Below, piece by piece: positions 54,101-64,000 of a stretch of DNA of 64,000 nt. The stretch is from Haemonchus contortus (taxonomy: Eukaryota > Nematoda > Chromadorea > Rhabditida > Trichostrongylidae), in NCBI GenBank assembly GCA_000469685.2, contig LS997566.1:19855545-19919544 (forward strand), in the 5' to 3' direction. Numbering within the stretch: the stretch's first letter is position 1; each line of letters starts with the position of its first letter. The notes beneath the pieces were generated by a model. It searched no databases. It was not told the origin of the DNA and saw only the letters and a program-made list of their open reading frames with translations. Both the position numbers and the translations under genes were made by a program.

Positions 54101-56563
54101 CTTCTTTTTCCTCATCAGAGGAGGATTCAATCGTGATAACATCAAAATCTGCATAATTCCGTGAACGAGCCTTCTTTTCGGTTTCAGCTATTCTACCAAT
54201 GTCTTGGCTCTCGTGAAGAACGATAATATCATCGGGCTCAGGCGACTGCTCCGTGGTAACGACGGACTCTTCTACCATCTCGTCTTCTTGTAATTCGATC
54301 ACATGTTTTGCAACATCTGTCGACTTCTCTGGTTTTGAAAACGGAAGAACGCGCTGAGGAACCTGAATATCTTACCCCTTACAATTGCCTCCATGGGTGT
54401 GATCGCAACTCTAAAATTTGTGGCTGCTGACCTAGAGTGTGAACGTTCTGCTCAGATAAAGATAGTGAGGTACGAACTTTTGGTTTCCGATGACGGGGAA
54501 GGGACTGGGTAAGAGGAGTGATAAGCATCGGTAGAGCATGTCAAAGAGCTAAATGCTCCCACTAATTAGAGAAGTGGGCTGAATTTTTGAGTGAATGTTG
54601 TTGAAATGAGTGCATATTTGTACGGAGATAACCATAAGCCCATTTAAACACCCGATGGATGAAAATAATTGATAATTTTCATTTCAAGTGAAGCAGATTT
54701 CAAAGAAGCATACAATATCATGAGAATCAAGTTACACATTGAAGGTAATGATAGCCCCATGAGTGGTTAGTTGAACCAAGACAAATACAAATAGCCAACC
54801 GTATCGCCCCGCGATTTCGAGAGCGCTTTTCGCAGTAACCGGTCACGCAACTTTCCTTTCGAAGATGGATCAGCTGCTAGTCGGGAAGTGAACGGAGACA
54901 GGGGCTCTGAAAAGATAATTTGCTGAAAGCAACTTGACATACTGCGTTTCACAGTGCATGGCGTAACATGTGCAGCTACAACTTAGAAAATCGAATGTTG
55001 TTTTGAGAGAAGCAATTTCACATTTTCGCATTATATCGGAAGCAAAATACACGCCTCAGAAGAAAGCAGCTACACTCTCACAAAATCAGAAATAGGTTTT
55101 ATGGATCAATAGTTTTAAAAACCAGCAAAACCAACCTGGTGGATCATTTCTTCCGATAAATGATCGACTCCGATCTGCGGCGGACCCTTCAAAAAAGAAG
55201 CGATCTTATCAAGCGAAGGGAACAGAATCAGTAACATACCGTAGGGAGAGCCATCATCCAGTGTGAGCGAGGCTAGTGAATCTGACAATGTTGGTCCCTT
55301 GATGGAAGATAGCTCACTCATAGGAATATTAATTGAGCCTGTGATACTTACAGGTTGAGCAGCTGCGGATATTGGAGTTGACGTAAAGGAGAATGGTTTT
55401 ATTCTCTGTAAGAAAATAAGTTGCTTACTAAAGATAAATGGAGGCCTAGGGGAGCCGTGGAGTTATTTAATCGCTTTTCACCAATATAAAGGCAGTTCAT
55501 TCACACAATGCGTTTCATCTTTAGGTCGAATTTTCTCCAACTTCTGCCCTTCAGAAATCTTTAACAAGGCAAAGACAAGTGATATTCGGAATGTTCTAAA
55601 TTGTATAACATGGTAGGAGCGAAATAACTCCAAGGCCTAGAATGCAAATTCACGTGAGACGACTCCGGGATGATGCGAATCAATTTGCTTCAATTAGTCT
55701 GCTATACGTTATGCATACATATATCATAAAGTGTAGGCTAATATACTCCAAATAAACGCCTTCGCGCGTCGAAATTTTCATCACCGAAACGGACAGAATT
55801 TTCGGTGCACCTTACATAAAAAATACTGACCCGCACGGGGAAATCTAGGTATTTTTCCGAAAAAAAACTCACTAGCTCTCCTAGATCCATTGGAGTTGAA
55901 GGAGTAGCACACACAACACCCTGAATAAGTAACATTTTCAGTTACAGTCCGATATGTAATCAAATCAAAGGGGCAGATACCTGCATGGAATCATTCAAAG
56001 GATTTTGGCGATCAATTTCCGAACTTTGACCTTCATTGCCATGTGAATCTTCGTCAACGAATTGCTGCAAGATCAACGATATAATACTCATTCATACAAA
56101 ACAACAAACCTACATGAAGCTACCACAAAAATATGGATTTTTTTGGCTCAAGAGCCTCATTTGAAGTACAATATGAAGGCAAAAGTCTACAAGAGCATCT
56201 GGTGGTAGAAAAGAGATATTCTGCTCGTCAAGAGAACAAGGTTGACTAACTAACTACGAATTGTAACATGGAAAACAACGATAATATTTCAAAAAAAATG
56301 CAAATGTAGGACAACCTTTGTTGGCTCCGACTGCTCAGAAGTAGAATCATACAACACATCATCGTCATCGGTCAGCTAAAAATTTTCTTGACTACAATAT
56401 GGTTGGAACCCGTCCACTGGGCAGATATTAAGATGACTCTTCAAAAGGTTAGTAGGTTGAAACTCCAATGGCGCGAATGAGTCAATCGCTATTTCCCAAA
56501 TAAAAAGAAAGCGAAGTAAGAGCTTACGTAGCCATTCGCGGAATCAATTGGTTCGTCTGACAT
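25716..56563 (-). CDS. TTF2: TTF2/lodestar-type SNF2 ATPase, complete gene of 30 coding exons
   Basis: A DNA-dependent ATPase of the SNF2 superfamily. Family members release RNA polymerase II from DNA in the nucleus, notably before mitosis. Exons in order: 56563-56528, 56375-56316, 56064-55981, 55920-55873, 55405-55240, 55186-55136, 54906-54800, 54362-54036, 53948-53877, 53799-53723, 53639-53545, 53481-53406, 52887-52748, 44357-44222, 43173-43030, 42963-42888, 38501-38412, 37050-36962, 36891-36827, 36767-36676, 36611-36520, 34558-34452, 34394-34285, 34230-34072, 34003-33951, 31449-31336, 31276-31179, 31074-30969, 25952-25869, 25791-25716. All phases agree and the sum is 3030 nt (1009 residues). 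Motifs seen: ADEMGLGKT (447-455, motif I), [13 protein letters not shown] (Ia), VLDEAH (579-584, motif II), VTGTPLHNN (608 on, III), VIVSQW (IV), [20 protein letters not shown] (V) and [11 protein letters not shown] (939-949, VI). The exon structure is inferred from GT/AG signals and homology, not transcripts. Confidence 0.9.
26975..27440 (-). pseudogene. RTE-type retrotransposon remnant in intron 28
   Basis: Minus-strand frames recover [24 protein letters not shown] sequence, then [40 protein letters not shown] and FLPIL. This corresponds to the region downstream of the RT palm in a common nematode non-LTR family (TVLPALTYASETW...RALERTMLG). Stops and frameshifts are frequent. It lies in the same orientation as the host gene, in the 4.9-kb intron 25953-30968. 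Confidence 0.7.
29178..29249. repeat. Near-perfect 30-bp hairpin in intron 28
   Basis: Left arm 29178-29207 begins GTATTATGAAGTGGATAGTT and right arm 29220-29249 ends AACTATCCACTTCATAATAC. 29 of 30 positions pair, and the loop is 12 nt. Confidence 0.95.
29957..30634 (+). mobile_element. Degenerate non-autonomous Helitron (candidate)
   Basis: The 5' end (near 29957) reads TTCTACTATGTATATAGCGC followed by GCTAAGCGTGTCTGTC, like the TCCTACT...GCGCTTAGTC ends of the complete copies. It contains degenerate copies of the ~127-bp unit (CATAACT...CCTAGAGCG...TTTGGTAG...CAGGATGGGAACAC) from 30040 to 30350. The candidate 3' end is a 7-bp hairpin, GCCCGGT-GTCA-GCCGGGC pattern at 30606-30622, then GATCCGAATGG and T; CTGG has become ATGG. 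It lies within the TTF2-like intron 28. Confidence 0.55.
30805..30835 (+). mobile_element. Helitron 3' terminus
   Basis: A perfect stem TGCACGC/GCGTGCA with GTTA loop is followed by TAGCCCAACTGG and a T. Hairpin, short spacer, CTRR and a T flank are the Helitron 3' hallmark. The GCGTGCATAGCC...CTGG part matches the 3' end of the copy at 41247-42410 (minus strand). The 5' partner is not certain; it may be the same start as 29957. Confidence 0.6.
31918..32487 (-). mobile_element. 570-bp Tc1/mariner-type element with perfect inverted repeats
   Basis: Both ends carry the same 26-bp inverted repeat (AGGGGTGCCC, nine A, GAGACAC) with no mismatch. It is flanked by TA within AT dinucleotide runs on each side, which fits a TA target duplication but makes the exact duplication ambiguous. 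It contains one intact minus-strand ORF (31976-32377). It sits in intron 25 of the TTF2-like gene, 40 bp from the end of a mariner. Confidence 0.85.
31976..32377 (-). CDS. Core-deleted transposase: DNA-binding domain plus C-terminal tail
   Basis: An intact 133-codon ORF within the perfect TIRs. Residues 1-60 ([40 protein letters not shown]) look like a helix-turn-helix module. A basic GPGRP linker (about residues 61-65) follows, of the kind found between the two DNA-binding subdomains of Tc1-type transposases. The last 30 residues ([20 protein letters not shown], then [10 protein letters not shown]) resemble the extreme C terminus of IS630/Tc1-type transposases (IxxAIEExxxRVxxCIxxxGG). No DDE/D catalytic core lies between. 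I infer an in-frame internal deletion that kept DNA binding. It could act as a transposition repressor or be neutral; function is untested. Confidence 0.65.
   Translation of the reverse strand: MLLDERKQELVWFLYRHQNTEPFAIADALKTTYGMSVHNKQIPNFLNRVAHGQIPEHRRLGPGRPLTSYTQQLHNGLRRRGRRADLADLKRHQICVAKLSISSVQKAIEELRDRVQCVFDFAGGNIQSEFKKV
32486..32529. repeat. (AT)n microsatellite
   Basis: About 44 bp of pure AT dinucleotides. It separates the 570-bp TIR element from the neighbouring mariner; both elements target TA. Confidence 0.95.
32528..33787 (-). mobile_element. Mariner transposon with decayed transposase
   Basis: 1260 bp between terminal repeats beginning TTAGGTCGTGTAGAAAGTTC (left) and, inverted, TTAGGTTGTGAAGATAGTTC (right), each followed by TTGCGTTT, with TA flanks. 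Minus-strand transposase pieces in several frames: [25 protein letters not shown] (N-terminal, about 33460-33560), [18 protein letters not shown] (33100-33160), [10 protein letters not shown] (32880-32900), [16 protein letters not shown] (32790-32830) and [20 protein letters not shown] (near 32610-32670). All three catalytic Asp are visible, but frameshifts separate them. It lies in intron 25 of the TTF2-like gene, same strand. Confidence 0.9.
34559..35246. other. Intron 21 sequence of the TTF2-like gene outside the mariner
   Basis: No coding or repeat signal that I can name. The intron runs 34559-36519; its right two thirds are a mariner. Confidence 0.5.
35247..36488 (+). mobile_element. Mariner transposon of a third subfamily, inactive
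   Basis: 1242 bp with inverted ends TTAGGTTGTCGGAAAAGTAT followed by TTGCGC, and TA on each side (35245-35246 and 36489-36490). The transposase region inside is plus-strand, antisense to the host gene whose intron 21 it occupies. Confidence 0.92.
35394..36411 (+). pseudogene. Mariner transposase pseudogene with mutated first catalytic residue
   Basis: The ORF from 35394 covers the N-terminal half ([42 protein letters not shown]). At about 35860 the motif normally reading TGDEKW is TGNEKC, so the first catalytic Asp is Asn. Frame changes lead to [18 protein letters not shown] (about 36110-36160, second Asp). They then lead to [18 protein letters not shown] and the typical C terminus [24 protein letters not shown], ending at 36411. 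The sequence differs in motif style from the two other mariners, so a separate lineage is likely. Confidence 0.88.
36520..44357 (-). CDS. TTF2: TTF2-like gene, exons 14-21 (first ATPase lobe)
   Basis: Exon 14 (44222-44357) carries the Walker A motif DEMGLGKT. Exon 15 (43030-43173) carries motif Ia, and exon 16 the stretch [20 protein letters not shown]. Exon 17 (38412-38501) carries [20 protein letters not shown] with the DEAH box. Exon 18 (36962-37050) carries [19 protein letters not shown]. Exons 19-21 carry [31 protein letters not shown] and [15 protein letters not shown], the segment leading to the second lobe. The 4.4-kb intron 38502-42887 separates motif Ia and TTY from the DEAH exon and contains an RTE remnant with a MITE, a palindrome and a Helitron. 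Confidence 0.88.
38740..38838. repeat. ~100-bp near-perfect palindrome in intron 16
   Basis: AGAAAAAATATCAATCAGTA, GTGCTGCAGCAAATAATATA and GTGAGCG are mirrored by CGCTCAC, TATTTTATTCGCTGCAGCAC and TACTAATTGATATTTTTCTT. The loop is about 4 nt and only a few positions mismatch. No coding. Likely a tiny palindromic MITE. Confidence 0.93.
39107..40913 (+). pseudogene. RTE-type retrotransposon remnant, 5' truncated, in intron 16
   Basis: Plus-strand (antisense to the host gene). Frames read [18 protein letters not shown] (about 39230), then from 39290 [33 protein letters not shown] and [21 protein letters not shown]. Next come [25 protein letters not shown] and, after a stop, [17 protein letters not shown] (motif A). 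Degenerate HADDIAL (about 39940-39955) marks the YADD region, and [18 protein letters not shown] (40375-40435) the C-terminal part. The last piece, [20 protein letters not shown] to [10 protein letters not shown] (40710-40870), lies beyond an inserted palindromic MITE. Same family as 20650-21400. Confidence 0.78.
40472..40685. mobile_element. GC-rich palindromic MITE, copy 3, inserted in an RTE remnant
   Basis: The inner palindrome CGGCCAGCCCCTTCGAAGGG mirrors CCCTTCGAAGGGCTGGCCG, and ACGAGAGACAAGA mirrors TCTTGTCTCTCGT. The right tip GGCGGACTATGAAAGCAGCC is present; the left tip is lost. RTE coding similarity resumes directly after the tip. Confidence 0.8.
41247..42410 (-). mobile_element. 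Non-autonomous Helitron A (complete), intron 16
   Basis: Read on the minus strand it starts TCCTACTTACTATAAAGCGC at 42410 and ends GCGTGCATAGCCGCCTGG at 41247, preceded by A and followed by T in the host. A GC-rich hairpin (CTAGCGCGC...GCGTGC-TAG) ends 8 nt before CTGG. Internally, on the plus strand, four ~127-bp direct units (CCCCGCCC boxes at 41361, 41489, 41617 and 41745) are followed by a unique middle. An (ACAG)n tract lies at 42326-42386, next to the 5' end. No Rep/helicase coding. Nearly identical in layout to 47132-48169. Confidence 0.85.
41340..41870 (-). repeat. Helitron-borne minisatellite, 4 units of ~127 bp
   Basis: Each unit contains AACCCCGCCC-TTGTGGGCGGAG, CCCACCATA and CTACCAA(G/A)TTTGAACT, then TCTAGGTCCATGGGGAC. 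The three-unit version is in 47226-47620, and degenerate units occur at 30040-30350, 44936-45005, 49185-49800 and 52950-53160. Confidence 0.9.
44989..45005 (+). repeat. Target-site duplication of the RTE element, left copy
   Basis: AAGGGGGACAGGATGGG here is repeated at 49184-49200 at the other end of the RTE element. Up to two bases of A could instead belong to the GAA tail, so the duplication is 15-17 bp. Confidence 0.9.
45084..49163 (+). CDS. RTE polyprotein (AP-endonuclease plus reverse transcriptase), split by a Helitron
   Basis: The two coding parts are 45084-47131 and 48170-49163. Together they are 3042 nt, one open frame of 1013 residues once the inner Helitron is left out. Endonuclease motifs: [10 protein letters not shown] (79-88), VQETRW (E108), VVAGDLNGH (D213, N215), QIDFVLVRH (D279) and QHRPL. 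Reverse transcriptase motifs: [29 protein letters not shown] (D668), [19 protein letters not shown] and [11 protein letters not shown] (D759, D760). The C-terminal region includes [36 protein letters not shown] and [11 protein letters not shown]. The codon split by the insertion is TA|T (Tyr683). As it stands the first part reads 9 codons into the Helitron and stops at 47162. No other defect is visible, so the copy was probably competent before the Helitron arrived. Confidence 0.93.
47132..48169 (-). mobile_element. Non-autonomous Helitron B inserted in the RTE ORF
   Basis: 1038 bp bounded by host A (47131) and T (48170) with no target duplication. On the minus strand it begins TCCTACTTACTATAAAGCGC and ends GCGTGCGTAGCCGCCTGG. 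The 9-bp stem CTAGCGCGC/GCGTGC(G)TAG, with one bulge and one G-T pair, ends 8 nt before CTGG. Three ~127-bp units (CCCCGCC boxes at 47244, 47372 and 47500) and an (ACAG)n tract at 48086-48146 are inside. The interrupted RTE frame supplies a pre-insertion reference at base resolution. No coding of its own; it would need Rep/helicase from another element. Confidence 0.92.
49184..49200 (+). repeat. Target-site duplication of the RTE element, right copy
   Basis: Identical to 44989-45005, followed by AACACCT, which continues the interrupted Helitron unit. Confidence 0.9.
50708..51780. other. Intron 13 sequence without recognisable features
   Basis: Short plus-strand ORFs (50805-51026, 50921-51277) show no known motif. 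No repeats that I can match to the rest of the window. Confidence 0.4.
51790..52095 (-). mobile_element. Helitron remnant (5' end plus degenerate unit)
   Basis: On the minus strand it begins TCCTTACTATATATAAAGCA next to T at 52096, the family's 5' signature. To the left is one degenerate unit with GCGAACCCCGCCCCCAGTGG GCGGAGCC and CTGCCAAATTTGAATACTCT. The (ACAG)n tract is reduced to AGACAAAGAGAGAAACAG. No 3' end found. Confidence 0.6.
52325..52465 (-). repeat. tRNA-derived SINE-like repeat, copy 2
   Basis: Inverted relative to 24915-25045. The minus strand reads GCTATGGCATGTGGGCCATT, GGGTCTCGTTAGTGTAAGAG, ACGGTGCCCGGAAAGCACAA G and GTTCGGGTTCC. A-box-like and B-box-like blocks are in tRNA order. 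In intron 13 of the TTF2-like gene. Confidence 0.5.
52748..56563 (-). CDS. TTF2: TTF2-like gene, exons 1-13 (N-terminal region)
   Basis: Codes for residues 1 to about 446. The start is [12 protein letters not shown]. An acidic, low-complexity N-terminal half follows, with runs such as [11 protein letters not shown] and [20 protein letters not shown] in the 109-codon exon 8 (54036-54362). This kind of region is poorly conserved in the family. Exon 13 enters the ATPase domain with [20 protein letters not shown] and GGGIL (Q-motif-like region directly before motif I). Introns here are mostly short (55-520 bp), unlike those of the 3' two thirds. A 13-nt GTAAGT...CAG stretch inside exon 5 (near 55339-55352) looks like splice sites but is read through in frame ([14 protein letters not shown]). 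Confidence 0.85.
52950..53160 (+). repeat. Degenerate Helitron minisatellite units
   Basis: AAATTCATAACTCCTGCTCC, GGGAGTACAAGCGACAGGA, GGTAGGTGGCAGTATTGAAC CCCGCCCAATGAGGGC and a second partial unit. It lies in intron 12, 63 bp from exon 13. No ends recognisable. Confidence 0.6.
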
Positions 56564-56573
56564 CTTCCTGAAA
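56564..56573 (-). promoter_or_regulatory. Probable spliced-leader trans-splice acceptor of the TTF2-like gene
   Basis: On the minus strand TTCTTTTCAG is followed by only GAAG before the start ATG (56563-56561). A consensus 3' splice site this close to the first ATG, with no upstream exon, is typical of nematode SL trans-splicing. It supports the chosen start. Inference without transcript data. Confidence 0.6.
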
Positions 56574-56599
56574 AGAACTGAATCGGTTCATATTTGGAA

Positions 56600-57950
56600 A
56601 ATGCTTAGCAATACGAAGAATGATTCAGTTAACCAAGCTATTATTGCGGTTTGATAATTCTCAGTTACTCACTACCCCAATCAAAGGTTTTGCATCAAGC
56701 ACAACTATTTTCATCAACGGAAATCTCGTTTGTTTACATTTACGTTGACGTAACAGCTATCATAATGGCTACTATTCTACTAAAGCCTATAGATCTCACA
56801 AAATAAGCTCCCTCTGTGGAATAAGATCCCCATCATTCTTGCAATACACCGAATCAGCGTTGTGTACGAACAAACAAATAAATAAATTTCAAGGGTTTTC
56901 GAATTTTTTAAGTTATCGTCCTATGGATTACTAACTTGGGATTGATGAGATTAGTTGTAAATCTACTGAAAGCCAGGAAAAACAGGACACCAACATCAAC
57001 ACCGTCAAGGTAGAATGTTAATCGATTAGCAGCTGAATCAGCGAATATAATTAAAAGTTCCCACCAATTGTCGTTTGAATTACTTCCGCGCGCGAATATT
57101 TAGCTGCGACAAGGAGTGCAATTGGAGCACGTTATGTGTTCAGGAGGATGGTGGATTTCTACCCGCATTCCCAGGGGGGCGCGCGATTCACGCATGACCC
57201 CATTAGCGCTCTTCGCGCACGGAGTATCGTTTCAATACTTCTCTGTTGAGATGGACTATATAAATTTGCAGTAGTCCACGGCTTCACCATGAATTAGAGC
57301 AAACCTTTCTACTATGGCAAAGAAGCCCCTTCGAGATGAAGAATCACTTCTAGGTCAATAATTTACTTGTCAAACGTTCAAATAGGAATAAAATTTTTCG
57401 ATACTGGAGGACGCAATCCTTCTGTGAACATGCATAGTTGGTCATTTTTATACTTATTTTACTTATAAGTTTTCATTTCTTCCATTATGATGGTAGGCAT
57501 GATGTTTTAGAGCGTTTTGTCCTGTGACCTCATTATATTGGCGCGTGTATCGTACCACACCCGCATTCCCACAGCAAGCCCCTTCGTTCCGTGAAATGGA
57601 TGGGTGTGCTTGATATGGTCTTCATCCTAAGCAATACAGGTGGTGTACGCTTTTCCTTGGGGTATGGTGAAGATGGAACGGCTTCTTGATTGCATCCTCG
57701 ACAGTGCCCATACGACCCTATACCTATGTTGAGCAACTTGTGCAAACTGATGTACGATGAAGAGCCATAATTGGAGTAAGCGTACGAAATTTGTAGTTCG
57801 TTCCGCTTCTTATTAATACGAATCATAGTTTTGCTATCATCTAGGCTCGTCAGTGACTAAATGATGACTGAACGCTAAAGTAGATATGTGTCTATGATAC
57901 ATATGCAGGTAAGAGTATCATAACTGAAGGCTCAAGACTTTGGGCGTTGT
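56600..57950. other. Intergenic, no feature recognised
   Basis: Upstream of the TTF2-like start. Short ORFs only (for example 57533-57826 minus) with no identifiable motif. A promoter may lie here but no element can be pinpointed. Confidence 0.45.
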
Positions 57951-57954
57951 TCAT

Positions 57955-58222
57955 TCCCCTCCAAGGGATGTGCCCTGCATTCGACCTCCATTCAGAACCG
58001 TAGTGGCGTAATAAATGCGTATGTGGCCTGTACGATGACTTGAGGTGGCCAGCCGATGGTCAGGTCAGTGCTTTCATCCCCCTAGACGAGTCTGGTACCA
58101 ATTAACCGACTTCGGAGGGATGTGAGGCGTGGTTGGCTTGCACGGATGTCGCTTCGAGATTCGAACCATTGATCATGAATGTGAGATAATGCGTCACTCG
58201 CCACTACACCATTTCTGCCCAA
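57955..58222 (-). repeat. tRNA-derived SINE with A and B boxes
   Basis: Read on the minus strand: AAATGGTGTAGTGGCGAGTG (A-box region, about 58193-58212), then GGTTCGAATCTC (B box, 58167-58156) at tRNA spacing. The body follows with GTCGGTTAATTGGTACCAGA, GGCTGGCCACC, CACATACGCATTTATTACGC and ACGGTTCTGAATGG. The body is shared with 17290-17420 and 17560-17760. This is the only copy with a well-kept head. Confidence 0.65.
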
Positions 58223-58489
58223 TATACTTTCGGATATGAAGAATTGTCACTTCGAATAGATGAAATACCTCCCACAATGTCAAAGGTCTGATACATATGC
58301 ATCCGGCTGGCTATCAAACCCCATGCACACCCATGGCTCCATAGTACGATAGCCAACTTTCATAATTCACCTGAAGGGCCAAAGGTGAGTTAGAAAATGT
58401 ATGTAGGGATACATATATCACTTTTGTGTAGGGAAGCCTATACTAATAGTATTGCCTATACTATACTATAGTAACTTGCATGTATCAAG

Positions 58490-58790
58490 AAATTTCGAGA
58501 ATATTTCTTCTCACAAAGCTTGGAATGACGTTAATTGCATGCTTATCCTGCTTGTGTAGAGTCTATAGAAGTTTCTAAGACGTATGCCAAGGAAGGAAGG
58601 ATCGCATATCGAAAAGATGAGACGCGGACCGGATGTTCTTTGTTTTTCACTTCGCCTTCGATGATCTTTAGGGCACCTCAAGCCGAGCGTTTCGCTCTGT
58701 TCAGCGCCTGGACTATGCATTTCGCTCGTCATGCTTATCTCCCGACCCAGGTACCGAATGGGCATTCAGAGACGTTTTCACCTCCAAGTT
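58490..58790 (-). pseudogene. RTE-type retrotransposon remnant
   Basis: The minus-strand frame gives NVSECPFGTWVGR, then KCIVQALNRAKRSA-GALKII EGEVKNKEHPVR and FRYAILPSLAYVLETS. This is the RRKRAAWGALKTIE...LPALTYASETW region of the same family as 26975-27440. Stops interrupt it. The 156-codon plus-strand ORF over the same bases is its shadow. Confidence 0.6.
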
Positions 58791-59009
58791 CAGAAGCATT
58801 GGTAACCAGTTCTCTTCTCGTGAACATCGTCCTCATCAGGTTCGCAAGCCCTGTGTTCTACAAACACTCGGAAGCCGTCAGCTCAACGGCAAGACATCTT
58901 TACGAAAACTATGAACGGGAAGGATTAATAATCTTCGTACCCTCAAGCTTAAAGGATGCACCTGAGAGTTTTCTATCGCAGCCCTTTTATAGGAAAAGTC
59001 TGTAACCTT

Positions 59010-61290
59010 ATAACCCTTACGAATTGGCACATTTCTAACATTTTTACGACTTTTTTTCGTTTGCTCCAACACAAACCAGGGCCTTTATAGATTCCTTTCC
59101 TGCGGACCCGTGTAATAAGTAGTCGCCGCTCTATATGGCCACCAACCGCACGTCCCGCTTCCGTTTCCCCCTCAAGACGCTGAGCGAACCAGGACTTTAT
59201 GGTTGAAAAAACTGAAGGAAAAGGAGGGGTTGGATTCCTCCCTCGAACGGCGTTGGCAGGAAAGAAAGGATAAGACCTGCCGGATGCGCTTGTGCACGGG
59301 TATCTCGCAAGGCTGCACTACTAAGAAAACGTCCACAGAGCGAGTACCCACTCCTGTTGTACTGGAATAGGTCAACCGACGGCAAGTTCCCCTAGTTGGA
59401 AATCCTGAAAAGTTATCCCGAATAGTGCCTACAAGAACAATAGCACAAACAATTCATCTCCGTTTTTGCTGCTTCGATGAGAGTCTGACTTATAAGCAGT
59501 ACTGTCTTTAAACGGCTAGGAGCGCTCCCAAATCCTTTAAAGATTTCATAGGGATTCGGATTCCATCCGAGGTCCCATAGAAATTCAGAACCCTTTTCCT
59601 TTTGACAAAAGACATGAAGCTGCAATTGATGACCCATGAATTCCACTGATTTCATACCTTTCATTGACTTCAACATCGCAAAACACAAATCTGCACATAA
59701 CAGTAACATATCTCAAATCAAAAAAATCCATATATTCTTGAATGACGGATGAAGCTACTAGTTGGGAACTTGTTGTCAACACCTCATTCCCCACAGCTGA
59801 AAACGAAGAGCTCATCAAAAAGGGTTGCTTAGAGCCATCATTTATCTATTCGACAGACGAAAGGGAAATTGATAGTTCAGTGGGGAGTGAAATGTGATTA
59901 AGCATGCGTTCACGGGGCCGTAACAAAAAGCCGTTCTAGGTCCAACTGGATCAGAAAAGAAACCGCAAAGAATGAAAAGAGGGATGACGAGATATGCGGC
60001 CCTTGATATGAACCATGCACAATGCATGCCGGTGGGAATAACCGCTAAATTTGCGAAGCACCTTGTCATTCAGCTCGTACCTCACACACGAAAGCGATAT
60101 GCAACCCTGAACGAACCCTGCAACCCTAGTTTTACAGCACCAAGAATGCTGTAGTGGACGAGCGTCTAGAGTTGCGCCTCGCATTCAGCTATAACCGGTT
60201 CCTACCTCTCATTATGGGCGCCTAATGTCTCTACCTCTTCGGGATTCCTACGAGTATCGAGACACTACAAACGCCATCTAAAGCTTTGCAAAGTAGAAAA
60301 ATCTTAATCCGTTTCACTCAAAAATCAAAGTCTAGAATGAGAATGAGTCAGGAATCACCCTCCGCCACCTTATCGCCTACATACTTTCAATCGGTTTTCA
60401 CCTTGGCATGAGCGTGGATTTCAAGGGCACAGTTCACGATAATTCAGGTTATTTAGTTTTATACGAACATGGAAGTATTAATAGTCGAGAATAGTGAGAA
60501 AAAAAAAATAAAAAATCCGCGTATTCAAAGGAGCATAATGCTCAAAAAAGTAAAAATTAGGGGTTGGACGAGAATGTGACGACAAAGACTGCATGGGAGG
60601 GGTTGGCTTAGCCGGTTCGTGGGCCCCTGTTACGCTCAATCAAGACCATTTTTCGACCTGAAAGCGTCCCCTGGGCTATCCTAGAGGGTCACACCATTAT
60701 TATCGTGAACTGTGTCTTCAAGTCATCTGAAGTTCAAGAGGTCCGCGGGACTGCTGCCGATCCGTCGAGCATGACTGGTGCAGCGCATCCACTCACTTCC
60801 TACATTTCAAGGTTCGCTAACAAAAAGGATTCCTAATCGGGAAAAAAGTCGAAACGTCTAGCGGCATATGTACTGCATATGGCATCATGGGTGAACAACC
60901 GGTCAATGAAGAGATCAGACAAAGAGAAAGAACGCGCAATGAAGATTCTGATAGGCCTAGGCCCCAGACAGATATGTGATATTGTAATCTCTACTACCCT
61001 AATAAATCTTCGCTCTAGCAGAATTGTAAATAATAACATCGACAAGCAATAAACAAATATACAACGATCATCTTCAGAAAAGGATTCACGATAAAGAGAA
61101 AGTGAATACGGTGATTGTAAATACCACACATATGCAGAGAGGCATACTAAAACAGTATTACTGCTTCATAATGATGATAAGAGATCACAGACGCGCAGTT
61201 CGAAACCAGCAAAGTGCTCATGGGCATGAATGTAGGGCTACATGTAGAGGTCACCAGAGGACCAGGGACGATCATGATAGGAGCTAAGTC
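59010..61290. other. Intergenic, no feature recognised
   Basis: Downstream of the protein kinase D-like gene. Minus-strand frames at 59413-59818 are open but without identifiable motif. No poly(A) signal could be assigned with confidence. Confidence 0.4.
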
Positions 61291-61292
61291 GT

Positions 61293-64000
<2,708 letters not shown>

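Noticed and set aside
55339..55352. GTAAGT...CAG inside TTF2-like exon 5 as an intron
   Set aside because: It would be far too short to splice, and reading through keeps the frame open and in phase with the next exon. Removing it creates a stop.
58535..59005. 156-codon plus-strand ORF
   Set aside because: The opposite strand shows recognisable RTE remnant motifs. The plus frame has no domain or repeat support.

Overview
This window is from an invertebrate nuclear genome, most likely a clade V (strongylid or hookworm-like) nematode. The basis is small exons separated by introns with TTTCAG acceptors, a spliced-leader-type acceptor 4 nt upstream of a start codon, a nematode-style protein kinase D gene, and a heavy load of RTE, CR1-like, mariner and Helitron elements. 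The species assignment is inference.

Layout. Positions 1-3230 hold decayed CR1-like retrotransposon pieces. Positions 5771-7721 are a large foldback (inverted-repeat) element, and 8692-9975 a dead mariner with both ends and its TA duplication. From 10 to 25 kb there are SINE-like copies, GC-rich palindromic MITEs, an RTE remnant and a few orphan exon candidates, the best being a phase-compatible pair at 18273-18412 and 18987-19184 on the minus strand.

Two host genes are clear, both on the minus strand. The first is a complete TTF2/lodestar-type SNF2 ATPase gene (56563 down to 25716). I could assemble it as 30 coding exons that join in frame to 1009 codons plus stop, with the SNF2 motifs in the expected order. 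The second is the 3' part of a protein kinase D (DKF-like) gene, 61293 to the right edge, with five exons covering the activation loop to the C terminus.

The introns of the TTF2-like gene are filled with mobile DNA. The most informative stretch is the 8.4-kb intron 44358-52747. There a Helitron (44831-50707) is interrupted by an RTE retrotransposon (45006-49183, 17-bp target duplication), whose open reading frame is itself interrupted by a second Helitron (47132-48169). Removing the inner Helitron at an A|T junction restores one uninterrupted 1013-residue RTE frame, giving an internal empty site that proves the Helitron ends (5' TC, 3' CTGG after a hairpin, no target duplication). A close relative (41247-42410) sits in another intron with four rather than three copies of a ~127-bp internal repeat. 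Other introns carry two more mariners and a 570-bp element with perfect 26-bp inverted repeats. That element has an intact 133-residue ORF that looks like a transposase DNA-binding domain joined to a C-terminal tail without the catalytic core.
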